Assembly: GCA_009746045.1 (NCBI GenBank)
Contig: RPFO01000130.1
Span: forward strand, 1,261,413-1,325,412
Reading direction: 5' to 3'
Length of the DNA: 64,000 nucleotides
Source: Mesostigma viride
Lineage: Eukaryota; Streptophyta; Mesostigmatophyceae; Mesostigmatales; Mesostigmataceae
Shown: one piece after another, positions 33,184-43,653 of the stretch
How positions within the stretch are numbered: the first letter of the stretch is position 1
Layout of the letters: each line of letters opens with the position of its first letter
Program-made: the position numbers and the translations under genes
The notes under the pieces: model-generated
The model's input: only the letters and a program-made list of their open reading frames with translations
Database searches by the model: none
Told to the model about the DNA's origin: nothing

Positions 33184-33851
33184 TTTTTAAGCGCAATGTA
33201 TAAGGATATGGTTGCAATGCAGCAATTATGCGAATGTGGTTGGAACGGAGCTTTGTTAAAATTGGATAAGCTTACAGCACTCAGGCACTTGAGGCTTAGA
33301 CACGAGCTTGCCAAGTCAAAGCAATGACACGTGAGGCGGGCTCGCAAGATGATCAGTTGGCACTGGTCCTACTATTCTTTATATAATTGTTCACTGTGCT
33401 TTGCTAGTCCTGAGCAGCCTCGTAGGACCTGCTCACTATTAACACCCCGGTACAGCGTCCAGATCCTATACAGTAGGTCTGCCATACAGGCACAGTGACC
33501 ACAGAGTACAGTCCACACCGTGACTATTGCGTCTGCACCCAATAGTCCAGGACTAAGCCTGCGGTACCAACAGACCACAGGTTAAGGTTCCTATTTCCTG
33601 CGTACGACGTATTAATCCAATACCGTCGTAGGTACAGCACCTAATTCCTGTCAGCCCAGGAATTACTGTCGACCCAGTATGTTGCCGGCACATATTCACG
33701 CACGACTTAGAAGAACAGCCGGCTCGCGCTCGCGCGCGACCGGGAAGTCGGAAAGCCATAACTTTCTTGATACTTGTCGGAATGAACTCGTTCCGGTGCC
33801 GCTGGAATCGTAGAGATATGCCCAATCAGGAACATGCCTATGCGCTTGGCG
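33184..33851 (-). repeat. 5' LTR of the copia-like element (668 bp)
   Basis: It matches 19017-19702. On the minus strand it would hold the element promoter; TTTATATAA occurs inside near 33380. The primer-binding site directly downstream (minus strand AAACTAATTACAAGCAG) does not match the initiator Met tRNA and was not assigned. Confidence 0.8.
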
Positions 33852-33856
33852 TTAAC

Positions 33857-35300
33857 TCACTGGCTGGCCCGCCTTGGTCTGCCGGAGCTGGAGGTAGGTC
33901 AGCCATAGCTCCTGTCGCCGTTGTTGCTGCGCCAGGGTCAAGTCGTCGTCCACAGTGAAGTGAGTCTTCTCGAGCCGCTTGCGGCGTCTGAGAAACGAGA
34001 TCTTGTCCGCTGGGCTCTCAAAGATGATCGAGAAGAAGCGGAGGCGCCCCTGCCTTACCCCGCGCGCGGGGGAGGCGGTAGGCGGTCATGCAGCTTAATC
34101 TCACCAAGGAGGCCCATGCGTGCAAGGACTTTGCTCTCAAACGCACGTGCAAGCTTCTCGGAATTCTCACCTTCCTCCATGTCGAAGTTCTTGAGGATGG
34201 CGTTGAGGCTGCGCTTGGCAAGCTCGGCCTCCTAGCTCGCGGAGGTCAAGCGTCTGCTGCTGGAGCTGGGCTGCGACGGCGGAGTTGGTGGAGGTGGTAT
34301 GTTGCTTAAGCATGTCCGCCCAGGTCGTGATGGGAGGAGCATCGCCGGCCAGGCCAGCAGCCTGGGCTGGCTAGGCGGCAATGTCCTTCACCGCCTGGGC
34401 GGTGAGGCCTGCGGTGTTCTGCAGGACCTCGATAGCGATGGCATAGTGTGACGCTGGGCGATGTCGCGGAGCTGGGCGGTGATGGGGTCGGAGGTGGGGG
34501 TGGTGGCAGTGGAGGAGGCGAGGAGGGTGGAGGTGGCGGTGGAGATGGTGGAGAGGAGGGGAAGCTCGGCAGCCAGCGTGCTGCCCATGGCCGCCACATC
34601 TGCAGCGATGGGGGCCACGTGCTGCTCGAGGGCCTCCGTGAGGAGTGAGCGGATGGAGGATTCGGTTAAGGTGGTGGTGAGGGGCGTGGGGGGCCAAAGC
34701 TCCTTGAGGGAGCGGCCAAGGAGGGAGAAAAGGACGCGTTGCTGAAGGTGGGGGCGGCGGCATTTGAGGATGTGGTCGAAGGTGTGGGTGCGTCTCTGGA
34801 AAGCATCGGTGAGGCGGCCCTGATGGAAGAGTTGCTTGCACATCTCGAGAAGCGAGGCATACGATCCGAAAAACACGTAGCTCAGGATCTTGTCAGGGTT
34901 GAGCTTCGATCAATGTCAAAAAAGCCGGGCTGGCTGGCGTCAAAGTCGAACGCTTCCCAGGTCGGCTCAGCAGGGCGACTGCGCTTGGGTTCAGGCGACG
35001 CTGCTGGCGAGGCGAGCCCGAGAGGGGGCTGGGCGACCACTAGAGCTTGGCTAGTGGCGCCGCTGCCTTCTGGGCGAAGCTGCAGACGTATTTTCATTGC
35101 TGAGCGCAGCCGCCAGGCTGCATTGTTGCGTCGAGAGGCGTTTGCTCATCGTATATTGCGTAACAGCTCCGGAAAATTATATCAGCATGTGCGTCGTAGA
35201 AAGACGCGTCGATTGTGATATTCACGGCTAAATTCGGTGCTCAAACGTGAAAGTTATGAGCTCCGCCGTCAGCCATGGCTACCTCGTGGCTCGTGGCTCG
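33857..35300 (-). mobile_element. ORF1-only element E3, 5' part
   Basis: It runs from the leader (CACGAGCCACGAGGTAGCC type, 35270-35300) through ORF1 (ATG at 35147-35149) to the copia insertion at 33857. The ORF1 is broken into frames 34882-35097, 34388-34876 and others. Recognisable pieces are FFGSYASLLEMCKQLFHQGR, LEQHVAPIAADVAAMGSTLA and, further down, the LDDDLTLAQQ equivalent near 33930. It continues at 19016-18448 on the other side of copia. Confidence 0.75.
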
Positions 35301-35460
35301 TGGCTACACCCATGCTGTGGCATGCCTTAGGCATGAAGGAGACTCACTGGGGGTCTCTGCCCTTTCTCCTGTTGTGCACACAAAGGGATTAAAAGCACTT
35401 CGGTGCTCCGTGACTCCCCAACAAGAGCACGAGTTAAATTAATTAATTAATTGATTAATC
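35301..35460 (+). mobile_element. Small LINE-like 3' fragment with ATTA tail
   Basis: A short unique segment ends GACTCCCCAACAAGAGCACG AG and is followed by TTAAATTAATTAATTAATTG ATTAAT (35434-35459), a tail of the type seen on other local LINE copies. Confidence 0.4.
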
Positions 35461-37430
35461 GGGGTGTCTGCCTCCAGAGAGCCGCGCTGAAGGTCTTCAT
35501 GCGCATGATGCTGCAAAGGCTCCGCGCCGCGCTGGACCCACGTCACCTGGGTGAGTCTCAGATGGTTTCTCTGTCGTGGTCGTAAGGGCCGGGAGGGTCC
35601 CATGGAATTGTATCAAAACTCAAGCTGACTACAGAAATGCAGCTGCCAACCACTGAATGATGATTGGGGACCATAAACATGATGTTTGCATGGGCATGCA
35701 TACCACCACTTGTTGGGGGTTACCTACTACTACTCCCAGCCATACACCGGCTATGTGCTAAAAATAGAAAAAAACGCTGTTTTGGGCACATCTTGCCCAG
35801 AACAGTGGGAGAACCAGTTGCATGCCAAAAGCACAACCCATATAAAAATGTCATGGCACATGGTTTCTACCTACTAATTGGATCGACAAAATCAGCACAT
35901 CCCTTTGAGTTACTAATTTTTGGGCCAAAAATACGCTTTTTTAGGCGGGGCGTCCCCATACACACTCATAACACATCAATTAGGCCTAAAAAGTAATAGT
36001 CAAATTCTGTCATGACCATAGAAGGCACTGTCAAAGTTTGGAGCCATTCTGAGCTTAGCTGTAGCAGTAATTAATTTTGGCAGTTGGCCACCTGTGCAGA
36101 CGCTAACTAAGGAAGGCATTAGTGAGTATTAAGGCACACTAACACTTCCTATGCCATCCAAAAGGCTCCTGACCATGCCCAATTCGACCACAATGTACAA
36201 GGAGGTGGCTGGGCACGTCATGTGCCCTTGCCTTACCTCGACACGGGCAACCTGTTGCGTGTGTGCACAACAATGAGGCAGGTAGCTCTACATGCCTAGC
36301 CAACACTTCTAAAGCATATTCCAGGTTTATGGTGTGGGCATCATCCCAAAACCAAGCTGACCAAATTCAAACACACCCTACAAAGCCATAATATCCACTA
36401 ATTGCCTAACAAGGGTAACAACAGACAGTCCACAGAGAAAGCAGAATTATCATACATGCTGCTTGTCAAGGCTTCTTACCATGGTTACCTTGCCTTGCTA
36501 GCATATGAATTAGGGCTCTCCCATTTTAGTGGGAGAAAAAAGGCCAACAAGACAACGGTAACCCCTACCTACGTGCAGTTCCACCCATGCAGTATGGCCC
36601 CTCGATCAGAAAAACCACTGCCACCTCAGTCTTTCCAGCGCAATTGTTTGCAAAGAAACAAACTCAAGCTTGTGAGCCTCTAACCACAATGAAGCCTCTG
36701 CTAAGAAAGGCCGCGTCAATATTCACACAAAACTGCGTGCTGTTAGCAATCTCCTTCCAAGAAACCACTCAGCAAATCCCTGACAACTTGACGATATGCC
36801 ACGGTCACGCTTTGACACGTCCCAGCCATGCAACGTACATAAAAACCACTGAAAGGTGCCAGGAATCTGGCGATGCGCAGCACGGAGTGGCATTATACCT
36901 GGCGCTAACTGCACGGAAAGAAGCCGAAAACTTGCGTTGATAACCCATAAAGGAAGCGAAACATTCATAGGGTCACGCTGAGCACACGATCGTACCATTA
37001 CCGGCATTGTCCTTCGCCCAGCGGCGCAAGAAAGAACAACCTTCCATGGAATAATAAGACGCGCATCCCGCGAGCCTGGAGAGTGTCTTACCGATCATGA
37101 CGGAAATCTTGCCGAAACCCAGTAAATTTTTTAAAGCTTTACCAATAACAATTTAAACGCATCCTTGACGCTAGGCAAAGCCCATAAAAACCGACAAACA
37201 CCGCCGCCAGCGTGCATTCTAATTTATTCCTCTCGACGAAAACATCAGATTGGACCCCCGTGGCGATGGTCGATCATCAATAAAATCATCGACACTGCAA
37301 AAAACGCGACCTCCGCTACGAACTAGTATCATTTACTCATCGTCTTTAAGATTCGCTCAGTTTCTCTGCATTCCGCGAGCTATCTTTTTCTACTCTGCCT
37401 GAAAGCACATGACCATGGCCAGCTCCAGTA
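35461..37430. other. Intergenic, no gene recognised
   Basis: 35461-35600 has a coding-like GC-rich scrap (LQRAALKVFMRMMLQRLRAA) that may be LINE-derived. A block at 36255-36350 is repeated at about 13900-13995. The remaining AT-rich sequence (35600-37430) has only short, overlapping frames without known motifs. Confidence 0.4.
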
Positions 37431-37433
37431 GGG

Positions 37434-38990
37434 GTGCGCGCACCGTGCACCACTTTTTCACGGTACGGACGGGTACCGCGAATATTTTTGGCGCCAAAAA
37501 ATTCTCGCCGGGACCATCATGGCTGTATTTGTGGCGCGCCGGTTGATGGAGGAGCTGTGCGTCGCATTCGCCCTGATGGTTTTCCGCTGGTCTTCATTTT
37601 TGTTGACTATATCAAAGCCTTTAACACGGTACTCTGGGAGGCTCTTTGGGCCATCTTAGCTCTGGACCGCGTGCCCCCAGCGTTTATTTCTGCCATTCGC
37701 CGGCTGTACGAGGGCTCACACTGGGCAGTAGTGCGGACTGCGGAGGGCACCACCCCACCATTCCCCCTTCATCACGGGGTGTGGCAAAGTTGTGTCCTAG
37801 CTGTCCCCATACCTGTTCATTATTGTCGTGGATCACGTCATGCGCCGGGCACATGCGCGCTTTACTGCTCTTAAGGGTTCCGAGCCCGGCTTGGACATCA
37901 TTAACGAGCGCGAACACGGTGGCAGTGGCCCCGGCTACCGCCTCAATCCGACCAGTGATTTATAATGCGGATGATACCACCCTCATTGAGCGCCCCGAGC
38001 ACATTCAGACCTGGCTGGACTGTCTGCCAGGCTTGGAGGCGCGGGCGGTGGGGTTGGAAATTAGTGTCAAAACTGAGGCGATGGTGATTGGGGCAACCAG
38101 TCGCCCGCCCGGCTGCCGCGGCTGCTACAGTAGACAGGAAGGAGGTCGAGTTCCGCGGGATCGCTTCAAACTGCTGGGAAGCATGCTCCCTGACACCGAC
38201 GAATCATGTGGACACCCGCATCGGCCTGGCCTGGGCTAGGCATCGTTGGCGCTCAAAACCTACTGGCACTTGAAGGACCTGGGCGAGAACCGCAAGCGCA
38301 TGCTCCTCAAGGTCCTGGTCCTCACGGTGCTCACCTAATGATGGCGCCGAGGCATGGACGCTCACGGACACGCTGGCCACACGGCTGAACGGCATGGTAA
38401 CCAGGATGCTCCACCAGGCCCTGAACGTAGGGTTTTCCACACATAGGTCTTTAGAATCTTTGTACCAGGGTATGCCTCGCATTTCGGACGAGATTAGACA
38501 GCGTAGGATAGCATTCGTAAGACATCTTGCTCGCACCAGTCAGGTAGACACCGACCTCGGTCTGGCCGGCCCCCAGCGGCTTGGCCAGCCGGGGCGACAT
38601 TAATCCTGACCTGGCCAGGCCCCAAGGACATTCCTAAAAGGGTAGGTAAACATGTCATGACCCGCTACCCACAGCAGTTGCTGGCTGACCTAGTGGTCCC
38701 AGCCCCGTTTGAACATCGCATTCACTCCCTCTCTCTTGCTTGGACTGTTATGCAGAACAAGAAGAGATGGAAGACGATTGTCCAGGCTCACACGCCAGCC
38801 CCTCAGTGTGGGCAAGCCCCCACCCCCCCCAAGAGCCAGAAGGGGCGCTTTGCTGAGTAGTTTAGTTAGGGTTTTCCTAGATATCTCAGATTAGAGCTAT
38901 AGATTAGTTCGGTTTCGCGGCTTCGCCCACAGTCCATCCATCCAGCAAGGGAATATGTGCTACCATACATGATCTCCCAACGGAGTCACC
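37434..38990 (+). pseudogene. RT-bearing LINE, broken ORF2 and 3' end
   Basis: The plus-strand frames give the RT core FPLVFIFVDYIKAFNTVLWE (motif A, D in FVDY..AF), LHHGVWQSC (motif B, GVrQGC-like), and YNADDTTLIERPEHI (motif C; YNADD in place of YADD), then FKLLGSMLPDTD, YQGMPRISDEIRQRRIAFVR and RWKTIVQAHTPAP near the stop at about 38860. At least four frame changes make it dead. The 3' UTR ends TGCTACCATACATGATCTCC CAACGGAGTC with an AATTTAATTT-type tail near 38990. It is a longer copy of the 16219-17084 LINE. The 5' end was not located. Confidence 0.75.
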
Positions 38991-39919
38991 TTATAGTTCA
39001 ATTTAATTTCTAAAAATATCCCTGAGAATGGGTATATGGCTAATGGCTTTTAATACACTCTGGGCTACTTCCTGCAAGGGTAGGGTGTCAAACTACACCT
39101 GCTCTGGGTGTACAAAGTGCACCTGCACACCACTATTATGTATACAGGCACCTACCTAAAGGCACCGACTGAGAGGGGGGAAGATCATCATGGCTATACA
39201 AAGGCTAGCTAGGGCATGGCTTCTCAGCATGCAGAGAGTAGCTCCCTGCATGGGCACAGCATAATGAAAATAAAGCTAGGCATCATCTGGTGTCTAGGCA
39301 CCATCTCCACCGCCACCTCCACCCTCCTCGCCTCCTCCACCGCCACCACCCCATCCTCCGACGCCATCACCGCCCGGCAGCTCCGCGACATCGACCAGCG
39401 CCTCAAGGACAACGCCATCGCCATCGAGTGCCTGCAAAACACCGCAGGCCTCACCGCGCCCAGGCCGTGAAGGACTATTGCCGCCAAGCTCCAGCCCCCG
39501 CTGGCCCGGCTGGCGATGCTCCTCCCACCCAGACCTGGGCGGACATGCTTAAAGCAACACACCACCTCCACCACCTCCGCCGTTGCAGCACAGCTCCAGC
39601 AGCAGAAGCTCAACCTCCGCGAGGAGACCGAGCTCGCCAAGCGCAGCCTTAACATCATCGTCAAGAACTTCGACATGGAGGAACGTGAGAATTCCGAGAA
39701 GCTTGCACGTGCGTTTGAGAGCAAAATCCTTGATCGCATGGGCCTTCTTGGTGAGATTGAGCTGCTCGCGCCCACCGCCTTCCCCGCGCGCGGGGTAAGG
39801 CAGGGGCGCCCCCGCTTCTTCTCATTTTTAAGAGCCCCTCGGACAACATTTCGTTTTCTCAGACGCCGCAAGCGGCTCGAGAAGACTCCCTTCACCTTGG
39901 ACGACGACTTGACCCTGGT
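38991..39919. mobile_element. ORF1-only element E4 with 5' inversion
   Basis: 38991-39296 is the family 3' UTR in minus orientation (ATATCCCTGAGAATGGGTAT, GGCTTTTAATACACTCTGG, GGGGAAGATCATCATGG). At about 39296 orientation flips: 39296-39919 is ORF1 in plus orientation (STATSTLLASSTATTP, TWADMLK, LNIIVKNFDMEERENSEKLA, RFLRRRKRLEKTPFTLDDDL). Sense 3' end joined to an inverted 5' segment is the structure left by twin priming during target-primed reverse transcription. It abuts a gypsy/copia-type gag remnant at 39920. Confidence 0.65.
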
Positions 39920-40045
39920 TCAGCTGAACTCATGGTACGTCTTGGACATGTACTCCACTGGCTGTCACTGGCCCATACCCATGGTCTTGCATCAGCACAG
40001 CACCCGGCCCGGATATCAGCCTCCTCCCCACCACCACCCTCCTCC

Positions 40046-41478
40046 TCAGCCAGGAGATGCCAAAGTGCGTTGACCACTGATCCTTCGTCTGTCTTGCATC
40101 TGCTGAAGGCCTTCGGCTGGAATGGTCCCCTGCCCGACGACTGAAAGTCGGGCTTGAACCCAGGCTGCATCCTGTGGTCGCTCTGGCTCACTCCCGGAGG
40201 TAGGCTGGATGGCCTTGTGAAAGGAAGCACACCATGTGGACCCTTGGTGTCGACAGGAAACTGGTCTCTCTTGGGCCAATCCCGTGCAAAGCATGCAGTG
40301 CCCCGGCTGGCCACAGGTGAAGCAGGCCCCCTTGGACTGCTCCAAGGCATTGAGCTCCTCCAACACAGCGTTCAGCTGGTTCAGGGGCTTCTTGACAGAG
40401 GACGCTAGGGTACCTGCAGGGGGCTCCCACTTGAGGGAAAAGTCGGGTACACGACACAGCGTGAGAGCTCATTCGACAACACTGTATCCCATTTCCACTC
40501 GACATAGTCGTGGGGGGAGAAGTGCTTGTCAATATCCACCCTGACTTGAGGAGAGAGCCCGTGGAGAAACCTGTGCAGAGCCTCAGCGTCAGAGCACTGG
40601 GGGGGTTTCGCCCGTAGGTTGGTAAACGTCTCCACGTATTGTGGTAACGTCAGACCCACCTGTGTACAGTTGGCTACTAAAGCATCCCTGTCCAGACGAA
40701 GCTAGTCCTGGGCAAGCAAGAAGCGTGGGAAAGACAGCATGAGGGAGGGTAAATCCTTGCAAGTGTTACCTGCTGGGGAACGTAAGAACTCGTCGAACCT
40801 GTCTGCTGCACTGTCGCTCATTCGCTGACGGACCATTTTCTTCTGGATATCCAGGGAAAATCGTTCTTCCCCTCTCTTGCCATAATTTGCGAAATGGATC
40901 GCGAACACATCGTGGAATCGGGTAGAGAAATGATCAAAACTGCGGTGAGTAAGATTAGTAAGCGAATAGCTAGCTTGTCTACAGATTCAAAGTTTGGAAA
41001 AGGCGGAGCTGAACCTTGATGTGGCGGCAGTGTGACGGTCACGGGGACGTCGCTGGCGGGCGTGGTGAAGGTGACCGAGGTCCGACGTCTGTGAAGGTTC
41101 CTGTCTCTCAGTATCCTGCGTCGCATTCCCCGTAGCAACTGTGGCATGATAAGGTAGAACCCCTCTGTCACCCAACCTAGGAGCCTCTGTCCCCACTCCA
41201 GCAACCATCTCACGCATGGCCGCCTCCTCATCCGCAATCCTCTGACGAAGTCTTCCCACATCCTGTTCCACCTCCACCATCTTTCTATACATCGCTGCGT
41301 GTTGCTCATCTTGTTGTAGTCTGATCTTGTTGTAGTCTGAGAGACGACCTGCTGCTAATCGGGCCCCGTCTCGTCCTGGCGTGGTGTCAATAGGAAAAAG
41401 AAAGGATGACGATGCACTAGGCACCGGAGTTCGCTTGCTCGGAATCCTGGGCGACAGCGACCCTCCTCCTCGACCCAC
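40046..41478 (-). pseudogene. Gag remnant of the second LTR element
   Basis: The N-terminal frame (41478-40987) has a coiled-coil-like stretch AAMYRKMVEVEQDVGRLRQR. Capsid pieces follow in other frames: NYGKRGEERFSLDIQKKMVR, LTLPQYVETFTNLRAKPPQ, and ALHRFLHGLSPQVRVDIDKH, matching the retrotransposon gag pattern (Y...F..L......E....FL.GL.P..R). CFTCGQPGHCMLC near 40320 is a damaged CCHC knuckle (H-x3-C). Frameshifts at about 40980, 40700 and 40400. Confidence 0.65.
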
Positions 41479-41929
41479 GCCGGTTAGAGATGGCTCGCCT
41501 GGTTGGAGGCCAGACGCGATGACAGAAAACTTTGGCCAGACGGATGAGCGAAGCCCGCCTCACTTTAGACATAGAAGTACGATTAAAATCAAGTTGACGC
41601 CGTGGAGTATGGATAGTTCGCTCAGCACCTTCCCTAGTGACAGTGGAAGAGATGAAGATGGATCTCCTGCACCTGGATCAGTAGGGGGTAAAGGTGATTG
41701 TGTCTTTGAACTACTCATACCACCACATGGGGTTGCGATCGTCTACCTAGTAGAAATAACGGTTACGGCTGACTTCCAGTGATAAAGAGCAAGTCAGTCA
41801 CATAAGGATGTGTCTCTCTCTGTATCACCGTAAGTTTTCCGCAACTCCATGATTCTTCCCGGATGGTAGACATCTTTTCAACATTGTTCTACCCGGAAGG
41901 TTACGACTCAAGAGAAACACCGAAGTAGA

Positions 41930-41944
41930 GATCCTCCGATACCA
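41930..41944 (-). other. Initiator-Met-tRNA-like primer-binding site
   Basis: The minus strand reads TGGTATCGGAGGATC. TGGTATC.GAG is the usual PBS of plant copia and gypsy elements complementary to the 3' end of initiator Met tRNA; one or two positions differ. Confidence 0.6.
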
Positions 41945-41945
41945 A

Positions 41946-42358
41946 TGTGATGACTAAAAATGATCATCAGCATCATCCATGGTCTAAATATGAAAGATCT
42001 TATCCATTTCTGGCCTTGCCTTGCTTTGCATGCATCACCACAAAACATCAAATTTATTACAATATGTGTGCTAGCTCTATACGGTGGAAAAACACAGACA
42101 TGTCTACCAGATGGCAACACGGCCATCTGTATGCTAGGGTGAGCACACTATGTGAATGTGCAGGGCCAGCCCACAGCAGCTGTGCCCCTGCTCTACCCAC
42201 ATCTCCTTACATGGCTAACAGCCGAAAATACGTAGGACATGCAAAAAAGAAAACTTAAACTACCTAGCTATGGGGGTACTTTGTCCCAACCCAGGTTCAC
42301 CCTCGGGTTAGTTAAACCATTTCCCCCCTGACCTCCCACACAATTAAGGGTGAGGTCA
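41946..42358 (-). repeat. Putative 5' LTR (413 bp)
   Basis: On the minus strand it starts TGACCTCACCC and ends TCATCACA, one base before the primer-binding site. The right border is inferred from the TG start only. Confidence 0.4.
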
Positions 42359-42397
42359 GTTGATAGCTAAAAGATGAGAGATAAAAACAGGAGGACG

Positions 42398-43312
42398 TCA
42401 AAACTCGACGCCACCGAAGTGGCGCCGGAAAGCCGCTGGGTCAAAACCCAGGGCCTGAGCCCAGAGGGCGGGTGGGATGTCGCGCCCCAGGAGGCTGCGG
42501 TGGAGGCCAATGTAGCGCGTGACCGAGAGGGCCGAAGCCCACCGGCCGCGCAGCTGGATGGCCTCCGGCGACTCGCCAGCGATGGCGTCGTGCGTCGCCC
42601 CCCCATGCCGGAGGCTGTGAAAAGAAAACATCCCTGCGATGCCCATGCGGGCCTGCACAGCCTCCCACTGCTGCCTAGCCTGGCTGTACGTTAATAAGCC
42701 CCGAAAGAGGAGTGCATCCGGGGGCTGGCCAGCCGTCAGACGTCGCAGGAGCCACAAAGAAAGTGGATCCCGGACGAGGACGTGCTGGGCCGCCCCCTGC
42801 GCAGTTTTGGGGTTGCGCAGCACAAGGGCACCGACCATGGGCCCTGGCTCGAGAAGGGGGTGGCCGGGATGAGCCACATCCCGAACCCGCAGCCCTAGCG
42901 CCTCGCTAATGCGTAAATACTGCTGGAAAGCAATAATAATCAACGCACTCAAATGCACCTGTCGACGGGAAACTAGCAACAGGGCAGTGAAATAGCAAAG
43001 GCGCCAGGGCATAGGCGGAGGGCTGACAGCCGGAACAAGCCGCTGCCAACCTGCTAGCAGGCGGTCCGCCAGTACCCAATTCCGAACAATGTCGGGGTAG
43101 TACAGGTGCAGACAGGCCTTGGCATGCTGGCATAAGGTACGCCCCCGCCCGCCTCTGGCATGGTAGACAGCAGAAATCCACTCACAGAAAATGGCTTCCG
43201 CGTCAGCTGGGTCGACAGGGCCAGGTGGCGCCCACGCCACGTAGACAGCCGCCGCACGCCGGTAGGCTGGCAAGGTAGACACAGGGTTGACTGTGCCCTC
43301 CAAAAGTGCCAA
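42398..43312 (-). CDS. Tyrosine recombinase of a DIRS-like element
   Basis: An open frame of about 304 codons. It has the SAM-like N-terminal part (ALLEGTVNPVSTLPAYRRAA, CEWISAVYHARGG) and a catalytic domain with the full tyrosine-recombinase set: Arg in YLRISEALGLRVRDV, Lys in RNPKTAQG, H-x2-R in FSFHSLRHGGAT, a Trp in GRWAS and the nucleophile Tyr in TRYIGLH. DIRS-type retrotransposons use such enzymes in place of a DDE integrase to insert circular cDNA without TSDs. The gene family and its position 3' of an RT/RNase H gene (45629-47794) on the same strand support that. There is no ATG at the 5' end: the frame is closed by a TGA at 43325-43327, inside a foldback hairpin, so the true N-terminus was probably cut by that insertion or joined to the upstream polyprotein. 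Confidence 0.75.
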   Translation of the reverse strand: MALLEGTVNPVSTLPAYRRAAAVYVAWAPPGPVDPADAEAIFCEWISAVYHARGGRGRTLCQHAKACLHLYYPDIVRNWVLADRLLAGWQRLVPAVSPPPMPWRLCYFTALLLVSRRQVHLSALIIIAFQQYLRISEALGLRVRDVAHPGHPLLEPGPMVGALVLRNPKTAQGAAQHVLVRDPLSLWLLRRLTAGQPPDALLFRGLLTYSQARQQWEAVQARMGIAGMFSFHSLRHGGATHDAIAGESPEAIQLRGRWASALSVTRYIGLHRSLLGRDIPPALWAQALGFDPAAFRRHFGGVEF

Positions 43313-43324
43313 GTGTAGCTTGTG

Positions 43325-43475
43325 TCACTGGACCCGAGTGGGACCAGCGCTATAGTGGTCACGAGGGCCGACTTGTAGTCACGAGGGCCGCACGGCCCGA
43401 GTGGCTACAAGTCGTCCCGAGTGGCCACTAGAGCGCTGCGTCCCACGAGTGTCCAGTGATACAAGCAGCTTGTCC
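43325..43475. mobile_element. Foldback hairpin element
   Basis: The left arm CACTGGACCCGAGTGGGACC...CGACTTGTAG is imperfectly complementary to the right arm CTACAAGTCG...GTCCCACGAGTGTCCAGTG, with the centre at GGGCCGCACGGCCC near 43390. The arms extend to AGCTTGT on the left and ACAAGCAGCT on the right. It looks like a MITE-style foldback. It interrupts the 5' end of the recombinase frame. Confidence 0.65.
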
Positions 43476-43653
43476 ACAAGTGGGACAAGTGCGGAACTTG
43501 TACCACTCACTGCGCAGTGGTAGATTCGTCATTAAAAAAACGGTTGGCATTAAAAAATACATTAAATCAGGCACACAATTGAATCTTCATGTTATACTAG
43601 GAAGAATCTGAACTGTAACGGACAGAAACTGTATACGTTGAGCCATAAAATTT
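43476..43653. other. Crypton 3' flank
   Basis: It contains CTTGTCCACAAGTGGGACAA GTG, which resembles, in inverse orientation, CACTTGTCCCACGCCGTGGA CAAG at 45756-45778 inside the RT gene, and two direct repeats of GAATCTGAA(C/T)TGTAACG (43604, 43667). Confidence 0.4.

Larger units (their letters stand above)
19017..33851 (-). mobile_element. Copia-like LTR retrotransposon with nested insertions
   Basis: Related LTRs (19017-19702 and 33184-33851) face the same way and are flanked by TTAAC (19012-19016, 33852-33856), a 5-bp TSD. On the minus strand the order is a 5' ORF (33160-32160), gag with a CCHC knuckle (32053-30970), integrase (30504-28462), a retropepsin-like segment (28052-27780), reverse transcriptase (27776-21200) and RNase H (21190-20478). 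A purine-rich tract (AAGAAAAGAAAGGATTGGAG, minus strand) abuts the 3' LTR near 19708-19730. Insertions inside are 28742-29422, 29699-30079 and 21938-26981, plus a ~510-bp RT duplication. It sits inside the ORF1-only element E3 and is therefore younger. Multiple frameshifts make it inactive. Confidence 0.8.
39920..42358 (-). mobile_element. Second LTR retroelement, truncated (LTR, PBS, gag)
   Basis: Minus strand order: 5' LTR (42358-41946), primer-binding site (41944-41930), leader, gag (41478-about 40046), then unrecognised sequence cut off at 39920 by element E4. No RT or second LTR remains in the window. Confidence 0.6.
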
